DNA from: Craterostigma plantagineum
Taxonomy: Eukaryota; Streptophyta; Magnoliopsida; Lamiales; Linderniaceae
Reading direction: 5' to 3'
Length of the DNA: 64,000 bases
Assembly (NCBI GenBank): GCA_027422505.1
Contig: JAPQWV010000678.1
Location: 186,001 to 250,000, forward strand
Both the position numbers and the translations under genes were made by a program. The stretch's first letter is position 1, and each line of letters starts with the position of its first letter. Below, piece by piece: positions 46,957 to 61,575 of the stretch. The notes beneath the pieces are model-generated. The model was not told where the DNA came from. It saw nothing but the letters and a program-made list of their open reading frames with translations, and did not search any database.

Positions 46957-47521
46957 CCCACTATAGGATTTTTATGGAGAAACATTGTTGCGTCACTCTT
47001 TTTATCATCAAAATTGGAACAGCCCATAATTTATTTATTTTCTTGAGGTTTCATACTTGATAAGCTGGTTGCTCTCTTCTGATTTCGCAGTTTAGTGCCT
47101 GCCAGCAAGTAAAATCAAATATTAACGGCTGCAATTTTCTTGATGTCGACGTATGAATGAGCTGTTAAGATAGAATAGAAGCTATTCATTCATCTATAGA
47201 CGTTATCTTCTTTGCGTGTGTTGATTTGATTAGCAGAAAATTCACCAGGCAATCGAATGGAGTTCGGAAAAGTCGCATGTTTCTGTTGCCAGTACAGTAG
47301 TGTTACAATATTTCAGCAGCGTACATTTTTAATTAGTAATTAATGATACTTATCCAAATAATATTCATATTATCGGTCATTAATTCCCCTTTAAAACCCT
47401 TGTAAAACACCAGGCTTGGCTTGGGTAGGCAACGCTAGGCTAAGGTTGGGTTAGGGTTTATATAAGATAACACTCTCATTTAATTCTCTGGCGCTCGCTT
47501 ACTCACTCAGCTCGACAAACA
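46957..47521. other. SLC35F-type 3' region and isopropylmalate synthase promoter
   Basis: No gene is supported. A TATATAA word at 47459-47465 lies about 57 bases upstream of the synthase ATG and is a plausible TATA box. Confidence 0.45.
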
Positions 47522-50500
47522 ATGGCTATTACGTCTTCTTCATCTTCAATCTCTTGCGGAAGCAACCGCTATGTCGGGAAATTACACTCGCCGGAACCAA
47601 ATCCAAGTAAATTTCTGCTATTATCGTACTCGCGTTCGAAATATGCGGCCGCAGTACGCTGCTCGGTCGGCGGAAGTCAGCGGCGCCCTCCGTACGTCCC
47701 CAACCACATCCCGGACCCCAATTACGTGCGCGTGTTCGACACGACGCTCCGAGACGGCGAGCAGTCGCCGGGTGCCACGATGACGACGAAGGAGAAGCTT
47801 GACATCGCCAGGATACTGGCTCGCTTGGGCGTGGATATTATCGAGGCTGGCTTCCCTGCTTCATCTGATGCTGATTACGAGGCCGTGAAGCTCATCGCGC
47901 GTGAGGTTGGAAATGGCGCTGACGTGGCGGATGGGCACGTGCCGGTGATTTGTGGGCTCGCTAGGTGTAATGACAGGGACATATCCAGGGCTTGGGAGGC
48001 CGTGAAAGAAGCCAAGAGGCCGAGGATTCACACGTTCATTGCAACGAGCGAGATTCATATGAAGTACAAGTTGAAAATGAGCCGTGAGCAGGTGATTGAT
48101 AAGGCGAGGAGCATGGTGGCTTACGCTAGGAGCTTGGGGTGTGAGGACGTGGAGTTTAGTCCCGAAGATGCTGGGAGGTGAGTCACGTTGAAATAGGACT
48201 TTTGCGTGATTTATTTGTAGTTGTAAGTTGTTCTTAGTGCAATATTATTATGTGGAATTGTGTGATTTGGATGGATCGATTGGTGCATTCATTTGAATAG
48301 TTTTGGGCTGCGATTGTGATCATACGCTTGCTTTCATACAGGTCTGACAGAGAGTTCCTTTATCAAATTCTCGGAGAAGTCATCAAGGCAGGGGCAACCA
48401 CGTTGAACATTCCCGATACAGTTGGCTACACTCTGCCTAATGAATTTGGGAAATTGATTGCTGATATTAAGGCAAATACTCCTGGAATTGAGAATGTTAT
48501 TATCTCTACCCATTGTCAGAATGACCTGGGACTTTCAACAGCTAACTCTTTAGCCGTATGTATTTACTGATTCACATGCTGTGCTATATATATAATATAT
48601 ATGCCGATCGCCTGTTACACTAATGATTCTATCTGTATAGGGAGCACAAGCTGGTGCTAGACAAGTTGAGGTGACCATTAACGGTATTGGTGAAAGAGCC
48701 GGCAATGCCTCACTTGAGGAGGTCTGCTTTCTGCAGTCTCTATAAACCATAAAATTTGCATTCATTGTCGATTGTTCTGCTTGTATGAAAAAGGATCTCT
48801 TATTTCCTTTAGCTTGCAAAAGGTCTGGGTCTTTATTCTTTTCTGTTAGTGCATCAGACAGTTACCTTTCTATGCAGGTTGTAATGGCCCTGAAATGTCG
48901 TGGGGACCAAGTATTGGGTGGACTTTTTACAGGAATCAATACCCAACACATTGTAATGGCAAGCAAGATGGTAATATTTGACCTCCTTTTAGTATGTGTT
49001 GCTTCTACTTCATCAATTCAGTATAGTCTGGGTTGTTGTAATATCTTCTTTTAGGTTGAGGAGTACAGTGGTTTACGTGTTCAGCCACACAAAGCGATTG
49101 TTGGAGCTAATGCATTTGCCCATGAAAGTGGGATCCATCAGGTTAGTGTTTAAAGTGTCCCATTTCTGATGAATTTATATATTTTCCTCGTGACTTGTCT
49201 CCATTTCTCGTGTAGGATGGTATGCTTAAACATAAAAATACATATGAAATTATATCTCCAGAAGATATTGGACTGCTTCGCACGAATGAATCTGGCATAG
49301 TGCTGGGAAAACTCAGGTATGCAATTAAATCTGGTTACATATTGGTGCTTTTCCAGTAATGCCTTTTATGTGTAGCCATTCTAGTTTTCCATTTCTCAAT
49401 TTTATGTTACTATTTTGACATGCGAGGAAAAAAATCTGTGGACAATTGTGGTCCTAGTTTTAGGTAGATAATGAATCCGTTATGGTTTTAGATTTTACTA
49501 TAGCATGTAAACGACATGAAGACCCACTCAACTGATTCTTTTGATCACATGACTTGTTAATCTTAGAGGTCCATTTTCATTAATTTGTGTTTTGTTAACA
49601 TTCTTTGTGACAGTGGACGTCATGCTTTGAGGGCCAAAATGTTGGAGGTAATTATGCATGTTTATACTTGAAAGTGTCTTCATTATACCATTGTGGACAT
49701 TCATTTATGATTGTTATTGCAGCTTGGATATGATATTGATGGAAAGGAACTAGACGATCTTTTCACCCGTTTCAAAACTGTTGCAGGAAATAAAAAGGTA
49801 AGTAAAATTATCTATGCTTGATTCACCGTATACTTTTGTAATACTGGTAATGCTGGGGAAAATATAATTTTCTTTCAAGGAACTTTTGGGATGTACCCAA
49901 AAATAAATCAGGATCAGCATGATGAGAATCTAGAGCCTGGTTTTTCAATAGTAAAATTTGGCTTTTTCGTATATAAGAAATACTCCCATTTGATATTGTT
50001 ATTGCAGACTATCACTGACGATGACCTAATAGCCCTGGTTTCTGATGAAACTTTCCAACCCCAAATTGTTTGGAAGCTTGAAGATGTACAGGCACGTAAT
50101 TTTCTTTGTTTTCAGTTTGTGGTACCCTATAGTTTTATTTTGTTTCTAACCATGATGACATCATTCCCATGTCAATGACACACATCAACAGGTTACATGC
50201 GGAACCCTTGGCCTTTCTACAGCAACGGTGAAGCTCACCGACGTGGATGGCAACGAACATGTTGCTTGTTCAGTGGGTACAGGACCAGTCGATGCAGCAT
50301 ACAAGGCAATTGATCTTATTGTCAAGGTTTGAATCTTCTTCAGATGACTAGTTCTTCTTTCTGTGTGGACTTGATTTATATAGGGAAACGGTCTCAACTT
50401 TGTCTTGTATGCGTTTAATTAGGATCTCTTGCTTTCATAGACACTATCGGTTTATTATCTTGCATAGGTTCCTGTTACCCTCGTGGAGTATACCATGAAC

Positions 50501-50861
50501 GCTGTCAACGAAGGTATCGATGCAATAGCTACGACAAGAGTCCTAATTCGTGCTGAGGATAGTGTCACTTCGACGCACGCTTTGACAGGAGAAGCCTTCG
50601 CCCGTGCATTCAGGTGCGTCCCAACACTACACTTGGATTCATTACAAAGCTAGTTAGTTTCTTTCGACGTAATCTTAGTTCATCATAACGATCATCCTTT
50701 CCACTCCCAGTGGGACGGGAGCTGCAATGGACATCGTCATTTCGAGCGTTCGAGCCTACATTGGCGCCCTAAACAAGATGTTGGGTTTCAAGAATCGCTT
50801 GAAAACTGAAGATGAGTCCAAAGAAAGCAGCAGCAAGGTGTTGAATGCAGTTGAAACTTAG
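47522..50861 (+). CDS. IPMS: 2-isopropylmalate synthase, plastid
   Basis: The enzyme condenses 2-oxoisovalerate with acetyl-CoA, the first committed step of leucine biosynthesis, in plastids. Twelve exons give about 618 residues. A Ser-rich transit peptide (about 1-50) precedes the TIM-barrel catalytic domain. It starts with [17 protein letters not shown] (catalytic Arg-Asp and metal Asp) and includes [12 protein letters not shown] and [17 protein letters not shown], then [12 protein letters not shown]. The C-terminal LeuA regulatory domain is present ([64 protein letters not shown]). This domain confers leucine feedback and separates IPMS from methylthioalkylmalate synthases, which lack it. 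The tail ends VLNAVET. All joins read in frame; no lesion was found. Confidence 0.95.
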
Positions 50862-51962
50862 TCTTTCTTTTTGTCTTGAAATTTGGAATTCTCAAAGTCG
50901 TCTGCGATAGTAGCGTTTCCAGCAACGTATAATTGGGGACGTTTGTGGTCGATGTAGTGTTGTCTGTAATTGAAATGTTTTTTGTGAAAATTAATGATAT
51001 GACTTTATAAAAGTCGTTGGATTATTATTAGCCTTGCCTGGCTGTCAAGCTAGCCTGTTTCGCATAACCTCGACCTTTTTTTTTCTTTCTAACCTATTGT
51101 TGTTGCTCACTAATCAAATTAATCATAACTATTACACGAAAATATATTTTTATTGTTTTGAATATTGGTACTTCTTTTTTTTGAATAAAATAAGCGGACC
51201 TCCTCCAGTTAGCAAAGTCGGATAACTAAATCGGGTCTGTGCTTTCATTCGTTTTTCTTGTGTTTAGTTTAGTTGAAGAGAGGTAGAGAAGAAAACCCAC
51301 GGAAGAAAGGATTAAAAAAGGTGAGTAGCGAAAATGGAAGAAATTTGTTTTAATTTCTGTAGAGCACCGTTAATTTCGCTTGGATTATTTTCTATTCGAT
51401 GGCTTTTGTTGATATATTTAGCCTCTATACTAGTTTTCCTTTTCCTCTTGGATCTCTCTGCGTACGTAGTTATTGGAGATTGATTGTCATGTGATCTCAA
51501 CCTTTTGTTGAGAGATGACCATGGACGGTCGGTATCCCAATGGGCGTGGTTTGGTGGTGAGAAGTATTGATTGAATGTGTATTGGATATTCTTAAATTGT
51601 GAAATGACGATTTATTGGGATTTCTTTTTTTCTTCTCTTTTTTTTTTCCCTTCCTTTTCTCGCTGTCCGCGTTGATAATTTTACGCTGTTTTCCCCTTTT
51701 AAATTAGGAATTTGATCTGCCAAATTTGGGGTTCTCAATGTGTCATATGCCCTATTTGTTCGGGGAAACTTGTTTTAGGAAATGAAAATGCTGCGTCTGG
51801 GCTTGGCATCGACCTTCTGATGAAAGCTTGCGCATATGTTCATCCCATCATATTCATATTTGGCATTTTCAGGCGCATGCACCACCTCCTGGTTACTTTG
51901 AACGCTTGCAGAACAAGAACAAGACCCCTCAAGACGATCTTCATTTGACAAAGAGGATAAGG
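50862..51962. other. Spacer and 5' leader of the PTI1-like kinase gene
   Basis: The region includes the synthase 3' UTR and T-rich DNA. From about 51870 an in-frame stretch HAPPPGYFERLQNKNKTPQD runs into the kinase N-terminus after a TTTTCAG acceptor. An N-terminally extended form beginning in an upstream exon is therefore possible. Confidence 0.45.
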
Positions 51963-53554
51963 ATGCGGAGGTGGCTCTGCTGCAGCTGTCAAGTAGAGGA
52001 GTCCTACCAGTCGAATGAAAATGACCACTTCAAGAATCAAAGGAATGATGCTGATGGTAGGCTTTTTGAATATTTCAGGCTAAGTTACCTTGGAAATATT
52101 CCTTTTCAATTTTTCGGATGCCAATGCCTATCATTTGTTGGGCTGAAATTTGGGATGCTGTAGGCGTGATTCAGTATTTGAGTAACTTGAAGTTATTTCA
52201 TCATCCTATGTCTTCTGGTCACTGCTGAGATGTGGTAGGTATATGATACCTCATTTTTTATATATATCAATCAGCATATCAAAGAGGTTCCAAGGCATCA
52301 GCTCCTGTGAAGCCTGAAGTTCAGAAAGCAGCAGCACTTCCCATAGAAGTGCCGTCTCTGTCTCTCGAGGAACTGAAAGAGAAAACTGATAATTTCGGAT
52401 CAAAGGCATTAATCGGTGAAGGATCTTATGGACGAGTTTACTTTGCTCAGTTGAACAATGGCAAGGAGGTTGCTGTCAAAAAGCTTGATGTATCATCTGA
52501 GCCTGATTCAAATGCCTGAATTCTTGACTCAGGTATTCCTCATATTTATCATCTTTTTCATCCCTTTGTGTTACTTCGTTCTGCTTCCTGATGTACATCA
52601 ACCAATATTGATATGGCTATTCCATTTCTAGGTTTCTATGGTTTCGAGGCTGAAACACGAAAATCTTGTTGAATTGCTTGGTTACTGTGTAGATGGCAAC
52701 CTTCGTGTCCTGGCCTATGAATTTGCAACCATGGGATCCCTACATGACATTTTGCATGGTATCCAGAAGCGCGTTATGCTTGAGTTATATTTACATTTGG
52801 AACTATGATCGATCATCAGATATGTGTTGTAGGAAGAAAAGGAGTTCAGGGAGCACAACCTGGTCCAGTGCTTGACTGGATGCAGCGTGTAAGAATCGCT
52901 GTTGATGCTGCGAGGGGATTGGAGTATTTGCATGAGAAGGTTCAGCCTTCTATCATCCACAAGGATATCAGATCGAGCAATGTGCTTCTTTTCGAAGATT
53001 ACAAAGCCAAGATAGCAGATTTCAACCTTTCAAATCAGGCACCAGACATGGCTGCTCGTCTCCATTCTACAAGAGTTCTGGGAACCTTCGGATATCACGC
53101 GCCGGAGTACTTTATCTATTAAACTTTCTTGCATCATCATTGGTTTATATATCTGTCATCTCTACATGCTAATAAGTACGATAGCATTATCTTCATTTGA
53201 CGGACTAGGACGTCCACATACGTGATTGATGCAGATACGCAATGACCGGGCAATTGACACAAAAGAGTGACGTCTACAGCTTTGGCGTCGTTTTGCTCGA
53301 GCTTTTGACCGGAAGGAAGCCCGTCGATCACACAATGCCTCGTGGACAGCAGAGTCTTGTTACCTGGGTCAGAATCTACACCCTTTTTCTTTCCATAGCT
53401 AACCTCGATGATCATGTAATAGTGATACCCCATGTTTTTTGTATGTTTGTCTTTCTGATTTTCTTTTAGGCTACTCCAAGATTGAGCGAGGATAAAGTCA
53501 AACAATGTGTCGACCCGAAGCTTAAGGGAGAGTACCCTCCGAAAGGAGTTGCCA

Positions 53555-53624
<70 letters not shown>

Positions 53625-53805
53625 GTGCAGCTAATGAAGTCTGAATTTCTTTGTTTTCTAAACTGTGACGTGGCATCAGCTGGCAGCTGTTGCAGCGTTG
53701 TGCGTGCAATACGAGGCTGAGTTCAGGCCTAACATGAGCATCGTTGTGAAAGCTCTGCAACCTCTCTTGAAGTCGAGCGTGCCTTCTGCTGCTACAGAGA
53801 TATAG
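51963..53805 (+). CDS. PTI1-like receptor-like cytoplasmic kinase, with a 1-base frameshift
   Basis: PTI1-like kinases (RLCK subfamily VIII) act at the plasma membrane below receptor and OXI1-type signalling. The start [14 protein letters not shown] has a Cys pair suited to palmitoylation. The kinase domain follows: [14 protein letters not shown] (Gly loop), VAVKKLD (Lys), [37 protein letters not shown] (catalytic loop with HKD), [10 protein letters not shown] (DFN in place of DFG), [38 protein letters not shown] and [18 protein letters not shown]. The exon after VKKLD reads VSSEPDSNA then a stop: an extra T at 52517 (GCC-T-GAATTCTTGACTCAG) breaks the expected EFLTQ. Downstream joins are in frame, including the odd CCGGA|GTACTT donor. 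A cryptic donor GAT|GTATCA just upstream would skip the damaged 14 codons in frame. Confidence 0.85.
53558..53621. repeat. 64-bp CT microsatellite abutting a 5' splice site
   Basis: The run starts inside the donor itself (GCCAAG|GTCTCTCT...) of the last intron of the PTI1-like kinase gene and fills about half of that short intron. Confidence 0.9.
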
Positions 53806-54294
53806 TAATACTAATGAATGAGTGTCCCGTTTGAGAGTTGTTCTATTTGTGGCTTGTAAACCCCTTCCTATCAAGAATCATTGAATGAAGAATGCATACA
53901 CTTCTTTGTTCATTTTCCCAGTTCGTTGCTATATTGTCACTTCATATTTTTTTCAATTGGGTGGTAATAGTTGTGTGTGGCTCATTGGATTTGGATTTGC
54001 AGCTGTGTATGTAATATGCTATCGGATTTTCGTTGTTTTGAAATATTTTAATTTTGTGCAAAGCGATAAAATCGACAAATGCGAAATATAAAGTACGTGG
54101 AAAAATCAAATCTATCGCTCTTCGAAAGAAACGTCGCGATTCCTTTTTCCAAGTAGGCTGAGTTCATTAAGACAATCAAACTAACAAATTTCAGGCTAAA
54201 GTTTAGATCAATAAATAACAGAGCATATATCCATACGTTCGGTCGATCTCTCGGCTGATCTTTTTAGGGTTTTTTTTTTCCTTCACTGCAACCG
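53806..54294. other. Spacer between kinase and ARIADNE genes
   Basis: Kinase 3' UTR and the ARIADNE promoter and leader (AGGGTTTTTTTTTTCCTT just upstream of the ATG). No other gene is supported. Confidence 0.45.
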
Positions 54295-57200
54295 ATGGAA
54301 TCGGAAGACGATATGCACGACGCGAACGATGAGGATAACTACTACAGTGGAGGTGATGACGATATGGCTGAAGCTGAAGAGGATGCGTACAACTACGATG
54401 ACTATGTTGATGATGACGATGAGGACGAAGACGATTATGGTGATGAGGATTATACTGGTGATTACGATTTTATAGCTAATTACTCTGATGTGGACGCCGA
54501 TGATGATGTTCTCGCCAGTCGGTCTCAGGTTGAAACCCCCCCTTCTTGGTCTCTAATAGAACTCGGTTACTAGTGGACTCTTCACTACTATCAGTCAAGC
54601 TACTTGAATTGTTGCATCGCTTTTTATTAAAGCTAATGGCATGCTGAGTTTTTTTTTTCTGTTTGTCTGATCATTTTGTTAACAATTAGTTTGTGACTAG
54701 TTATCGAGTTCTCTTTACATGTTCCGTTTCTGGAGAGTATTCTATGTCACGGGAGGGGTGGGATGGGATATAGCAATTATATTATGTTAGTGTAGGTTGC
54801 AGCTGAACATGCTAACGGAGATTGGAGTTTGTAGGAGTTGTTAGCAGTACCTCAGATTATTCTTTTCTGTGTTCCAGAAAAATTATACTATTTTGAAGGA
54901 AGATGATATACAGCAACGTCAGGAGGAAGATATTACCAGAATTTCAACAGTTCTCTCGATTCCAAGGGAAGCAGCATGCATCTTATTGCGCCGCCATAAC
55001 TGGTATCTACTGACTTACTTTTTTATTCCGGTTATCATAGGATTCCATGGCTGGCACATGGCGAAAGCCCGACGCCATATCTCAAACATGGCGTTGGGCT
55101 TCCCGCTTCCCTATGGCGCGCTACAAAGCGATGGGCGCCACATGGGCCTTAACTAGTACTTAATTTCTGTCTCGGTTATGTGGGAACTGCTCCCTTACCG
55201 ACTTTCATTGAGTTATTGGTGATGAAGGAGCGTGAATAATGTGCATGAAGCATGGTTTGCGGATGAGGAAAGAGTCCGCAAAGCTGTAGGCCTCTTGGAG
55301 AAACCACTTGCCAAGTTTTCAGAAATTAAGGAAGTATGTTATTTTTTCATTCATTCTCTGATGTCTGTTTTTTTCCTCATCATAATGCGTATTCTCACAA
55401 CTTCGTTTTCTTACTAATCCACCTAGGTGGCATGCGGAATCTGTTTCGAGAACTACACTTGCGAAAGTCTACGTTCCGCTGCATGTGGTCATCTTTTTTG
55501 TGATGCATGCTGGAGAGGTTTGTCCAACTTTGCTGCAGTTTGATTAGATATGCTTGAATAACTTTGATTGGTGATAGGGAACACTTATTTGTTTTCTACT
55601 AAAGCATGTAATCTCCACCACATGAAAAGTTTGTGTTGGGCGGCTTGCAATACTTTTCATTTTCAGGAGATTTACGTTCTATAATTAATACATTGCTTGT
55701 TTTGTTTTAGCTTACATTAGCACGTCCATCAACGACGGTTCTGGATGCTTGACGTTGAGGTGTCCTGATCCATCATGTGGCTCTGCTGTTGGCCAGGATA
55801 TGATTGATAAGTTGGCACCTGAAGAGGATAAACAGAAATATCGCCGTTATCTTCTTAGATCTTATGTGGAAGATAGCCGTAAGGTAGACATGACTTTTAT
55901 TAGCTTTTCCTCATGTGTATGTTTGCTTACAGAAGCTATTGTTATCATATTTGTCTCTGCAGATTAAGTGGTGCCCTGCTCCTGGGTGCGATTCTGCTGT
56001 TGAATATGTTGCAGGTAGTGGGAACTATGATGTCACTTGCAGTTGTTCACATAGCTTCTGTTGGAACGTAAGTTGCGGGTTACAATATTTTTGTTATCGT
56101 TCCATTTCATTCCTCTACTTGTGCTTGCATGGTGAGTAGTGGATTCTTATAATAGTGCACAGAGGAAGCTCATAGGCCCGTTGACTGCGAAACTGTGGCA
56201 AAATGGATTTTGAAAAACAGTGCAGAGTCAGAAAATATGAATTGGTAAGGTGCTTACTTGGGGGGATGGATTGTTTTATGTTTATTTAGTCATGTATTAT
56301 AATTATTTGTGTTCTTGCCATGTATTCATTCAACTGTTCTCTTGTAATTTTCAGGATACTGGCAAACTCAAAACCTTGTCCTAAGTGCAAACGTCCAATT
56401 GAAAAGAACCAAGGTTGTATGCACATGACTTGTACTCCACCGTGCAAGTTTGAATTCTGCTGGTATGCTGTTCTACAATATTTCAAACCAGATTGCTTCG
56501 GAAATATAGTCCGTTTTTCCATCTGTGTGCTTTGGCAATGTTCCGCCCCCTTCGCTATATAGACGTATATTCAAATATGCAAACACTTTTTTACTGTTGA
56601 CAGGCTGTGTCTTGGTGCATGGTCCGACCATGGAGAGAGAACAGGAGGTTTCTATGCATGCAATCGCTATGAAGCTGCTAAGCAGGAGGGAGTGGTACTT
56701 CTGTTTAACCTGTGCTGTTAGATGCATATTATAACTTTTTCTTGTCCATTTTTTTAAGAAAAAGAATTCACCGGGTTCTCCCAATTGAGCTTTTGTAGTA
56801 TGATGATGCTGAAAGGAGAAGGGAAATGGCGAAGAACTCCCTTGAAAGATACACTCATTACTATGAACGATGGGCTTCCAACCAAACAGTATGTTGCTAA
56901 TTTTTCTTTAAAAGTAATGGAAGATGAGTCTCTTTATACCTAATCGTCCAGTCCATTTCAATTAGTTAAGTAAAGTTGACCTGCTGCTATATTCCAATTT
57001 AAGTGTTTTCTGGGCCTTTGGTTCTTACTTTGTTTCTCTCTTGGTAGTTGGTAGCAATTAGCATACAACTTTGCGGCTCTTGTATAACCTGATTGTCATT
57101 TATATGTAACTATGCAGTCGAAACAGAAGGCACTATCAGATCTGCATCAAATGCAAAGTGTGCATGTAAGAATTTTGAAACCCCTTGTTGCTTTATTTAT

Positions 57201-58410
57201 CTGAGATGTCTATATTTAGTAAGTTCGTGGTTCACTTATGTAATTGTTCTCCTCTCCAGCTTGAAAAGCTCAGTGAAGTACAATACCAACCTGAGTCTCA
57301 GTTAAAATTTATTCTAGAGGCCTGGCAACAGGTGAGTACAAAAAAATTGATTATGAAACTCTGTTGTCTTGCATTTACTTTCCGTCGTTTCTCCCACGTT
57401 GCATTACGTCTTTCTCTTGATTAGAAATTTGTATTAAAAATTGGAATTGGAGTATTGAACTACGACTTTTTTAAAAATGGAGCTGTATGAGTAATACCTA
57501 TGTCGTAATTTCAAATCAATGCTAACTGTTTCCTTTGTAAAGGCAATCCTATTTAAATCAGCTGTTTTTTTGGTAGTACCTGAGCCTTGTAGAATGAAAT
57601 AAAATAATCACCCATAATGGACATTTGTGCAGATTGTTGAATGTAGGAGGGTATTGAAATGGACATATGCCTATGGATATTATCTTCCTGAGCAGGAAGA
57701 AACTAAAAAGAAATTTTTCGAGTATTTGCAAGGTATACATATTTTCTTTGTAGCAACATTTCTGAAAGAGAGAGCCAACATTGCTTCCTTTCCGATTGAA
57801 ATTTAATTGTGTGTAGGTGAAGCTGAAGCAGGTCTGGAGAGGCTTCATCAGTGTGCCGAGAAAGAGCTGATGAACTACCTAAACACTGATGGGCCCTCAA
57901 GCGATTTCAATGATTTCCGTACCAAACTTGCTGGTCTGACAAGGTAATTGCAGTTACCATGTAGCAATTTTACTAGTGTCTGTCTTCTAATAACTCCCCT
58001 TTGAGTATCCAAATCAGCCTAGACGAGAGGGCCGTGGTGCAAATACAGTACATAAAATACGACATTCAGTTAACTTAAGTTTTTTCGGTGAAGTAGTCAT
58101 CTAAACACAAATACATCTTTTAATATGTCTTATTGTTCTCTTCGTTTGCAGCGTGACGAGAAATTACTTTGAGAACTTGGTAAGAGCATTAGAGAACGGA
58201 CTCTCTGACGTGAATCCACTAGCAGCATCGAATCCAATGAGCTCGAAAAATGCCGCAGGAACCAGCAAAAGTAAAAACGGAAGGGGAAAGGGGGGATCGT
58301 CTTCAAAGAACAAACACACGGACGATTCAGGTAAATGGACGTGCGACCATTGTACCTATGCAAACATTCAATCTGCTACCACTTGCCGTATGTGTCTCCA
58401 CCGCCGCTGA
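54295..58410 (+). CDS. ARI8: ARIADNE-type RBR E3 ubiquitin ligase (ARI7/ARI8-like)
   Basis: RBR ligases take ubiquitin from an E2 onto their own cysteine before passing it to substrate. The protein begins with a strongly acidic region ([20 protein letters not shown] onward, to about residue 78). [20 protein letters not shown] and the UBA-like [19 protein letters not shown] follow. RING1 is [33 protein letters not shown]. The IBR is [28 protein letters not shown]2 is [27 protein letters not shown], with the catalytic Cys in GCMHM. The Ariadne helical domain follows ([61 protein letters not shown]). A C-terminal RanBP2-type zinc finger [20 protein letters not shown] ends the protein. Splice joins read in frame. 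Exact ARI number is uncertain. Confidence 0.92.
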
Positions 58411-59178
58411 GAATGGAAATAATGCAAATCTTTTTCATGATGGAATGAGCAAGGTAGAAAATGCTCGCAAACTTGGATACTACTTTGCTCTGATACCACC
58501 GAAGGAAGGTTCTCCACCTAAAAGTGTTATTTTGTGAATAATTAAATTGTTGTGTATTAAGTTAAACCTATCGCCCGTCGCCTTACTGCGAAAACACACT
58601 TATGACGGTGATGTTCTGCCTTTTCCGATCATTATCGAGGTTAATGTACTTCTATTCAATTGATGCAGGTTTGTGAGACCTCTTGCGTTCTTACAACCTA
58701 TCTTCCGAAATGTGTGTGTGTGTGTGTGTGATGCTTTGATCTTCACCATCGAAGTATATCCTACGTACTTCTTTACCATGAACTCACTCCATTGAAAAAG
58801 ATGAACCATATATTCAATTTTCCAAAGTAATAGAAAAAAAGTGAGACCAAATCTTGAGGTAGGCGCGTTAATGGCGGGGCATTTTTAAACCATTCAGTCA
58901 CCTCCTCACCCTAAAATAGAAACTTTTACCTCTCCTTCTTTCTCACTCCTCCCTCTTTCGTTCCTCTTCAATCGTCCTACATCCTCTGTGTTTTCTTGTT
59001 CCCGTGGGTAAACTCATAACATGCAATAATCTACCTTCTTATCAGAGAAAACCATCGTCGGAAAAGAGAGGGTTCGATTCAATCCATTTCTCGTTGATTC
59101 GTTACCGTTCTTACCGTCCGTCCAATTTGATGTGTTATCTTTTTGTTGTAGTAGGCATAATAAACTCGCCACGCACCC
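58411..59178. other. ARIADNE 3' UTR and CDPK promoter/leader
   Basis: A TG microsatellite lies at about 58711-58730 and a strongly pyrimidine-rich leader at about 58920-58990. No gene is supported. Confidence 0.45.
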
Positions 59179-61350
<2,172 letters not shown>

Positions 61351-61575
61351 AAAAAAACATAAAATTTGTGATTTGATTCTCCACGGCATTGTTGCAGATT
61401 TTCAGACTGAAGATGGAAGATGACCCTTTTTTTCTTTTTTTTTTTCTTACACACTCTGCATGTATGCAATAACAAAAGGTTCTTAAGTTTTTGAATTGGA
61501 CAATAGTTTTCACCATTACACTTGGAAAAATCAAAACAAATCCCTGCTCACAAAATCAAAATAACATGAAAAAAA
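61351..61575. other. Very short convergent 3' interval
   Basis: Only 225 bases separate the stop codons of two facing genes, so their 3' UTRs probably overlap. It contains a T-rich run at about 61428-61448. Confidence 0.5.

Noticed and set aside
54295..54540. Acidic repeat protein as a separate gene
   Set aside because: It is the first exon of the ARIADNE ligase, spliced to [15 protein letters not shown] downstream.
55020..55160. Apparent extension of an ARIADNE exon ([20 protein letters not shown])
   Set aside because: A donor TG|GTATCT after RHN and an acceptor AAG|GAGCGTG restore the expected [13 protein letters not shown]; the extension is intron.
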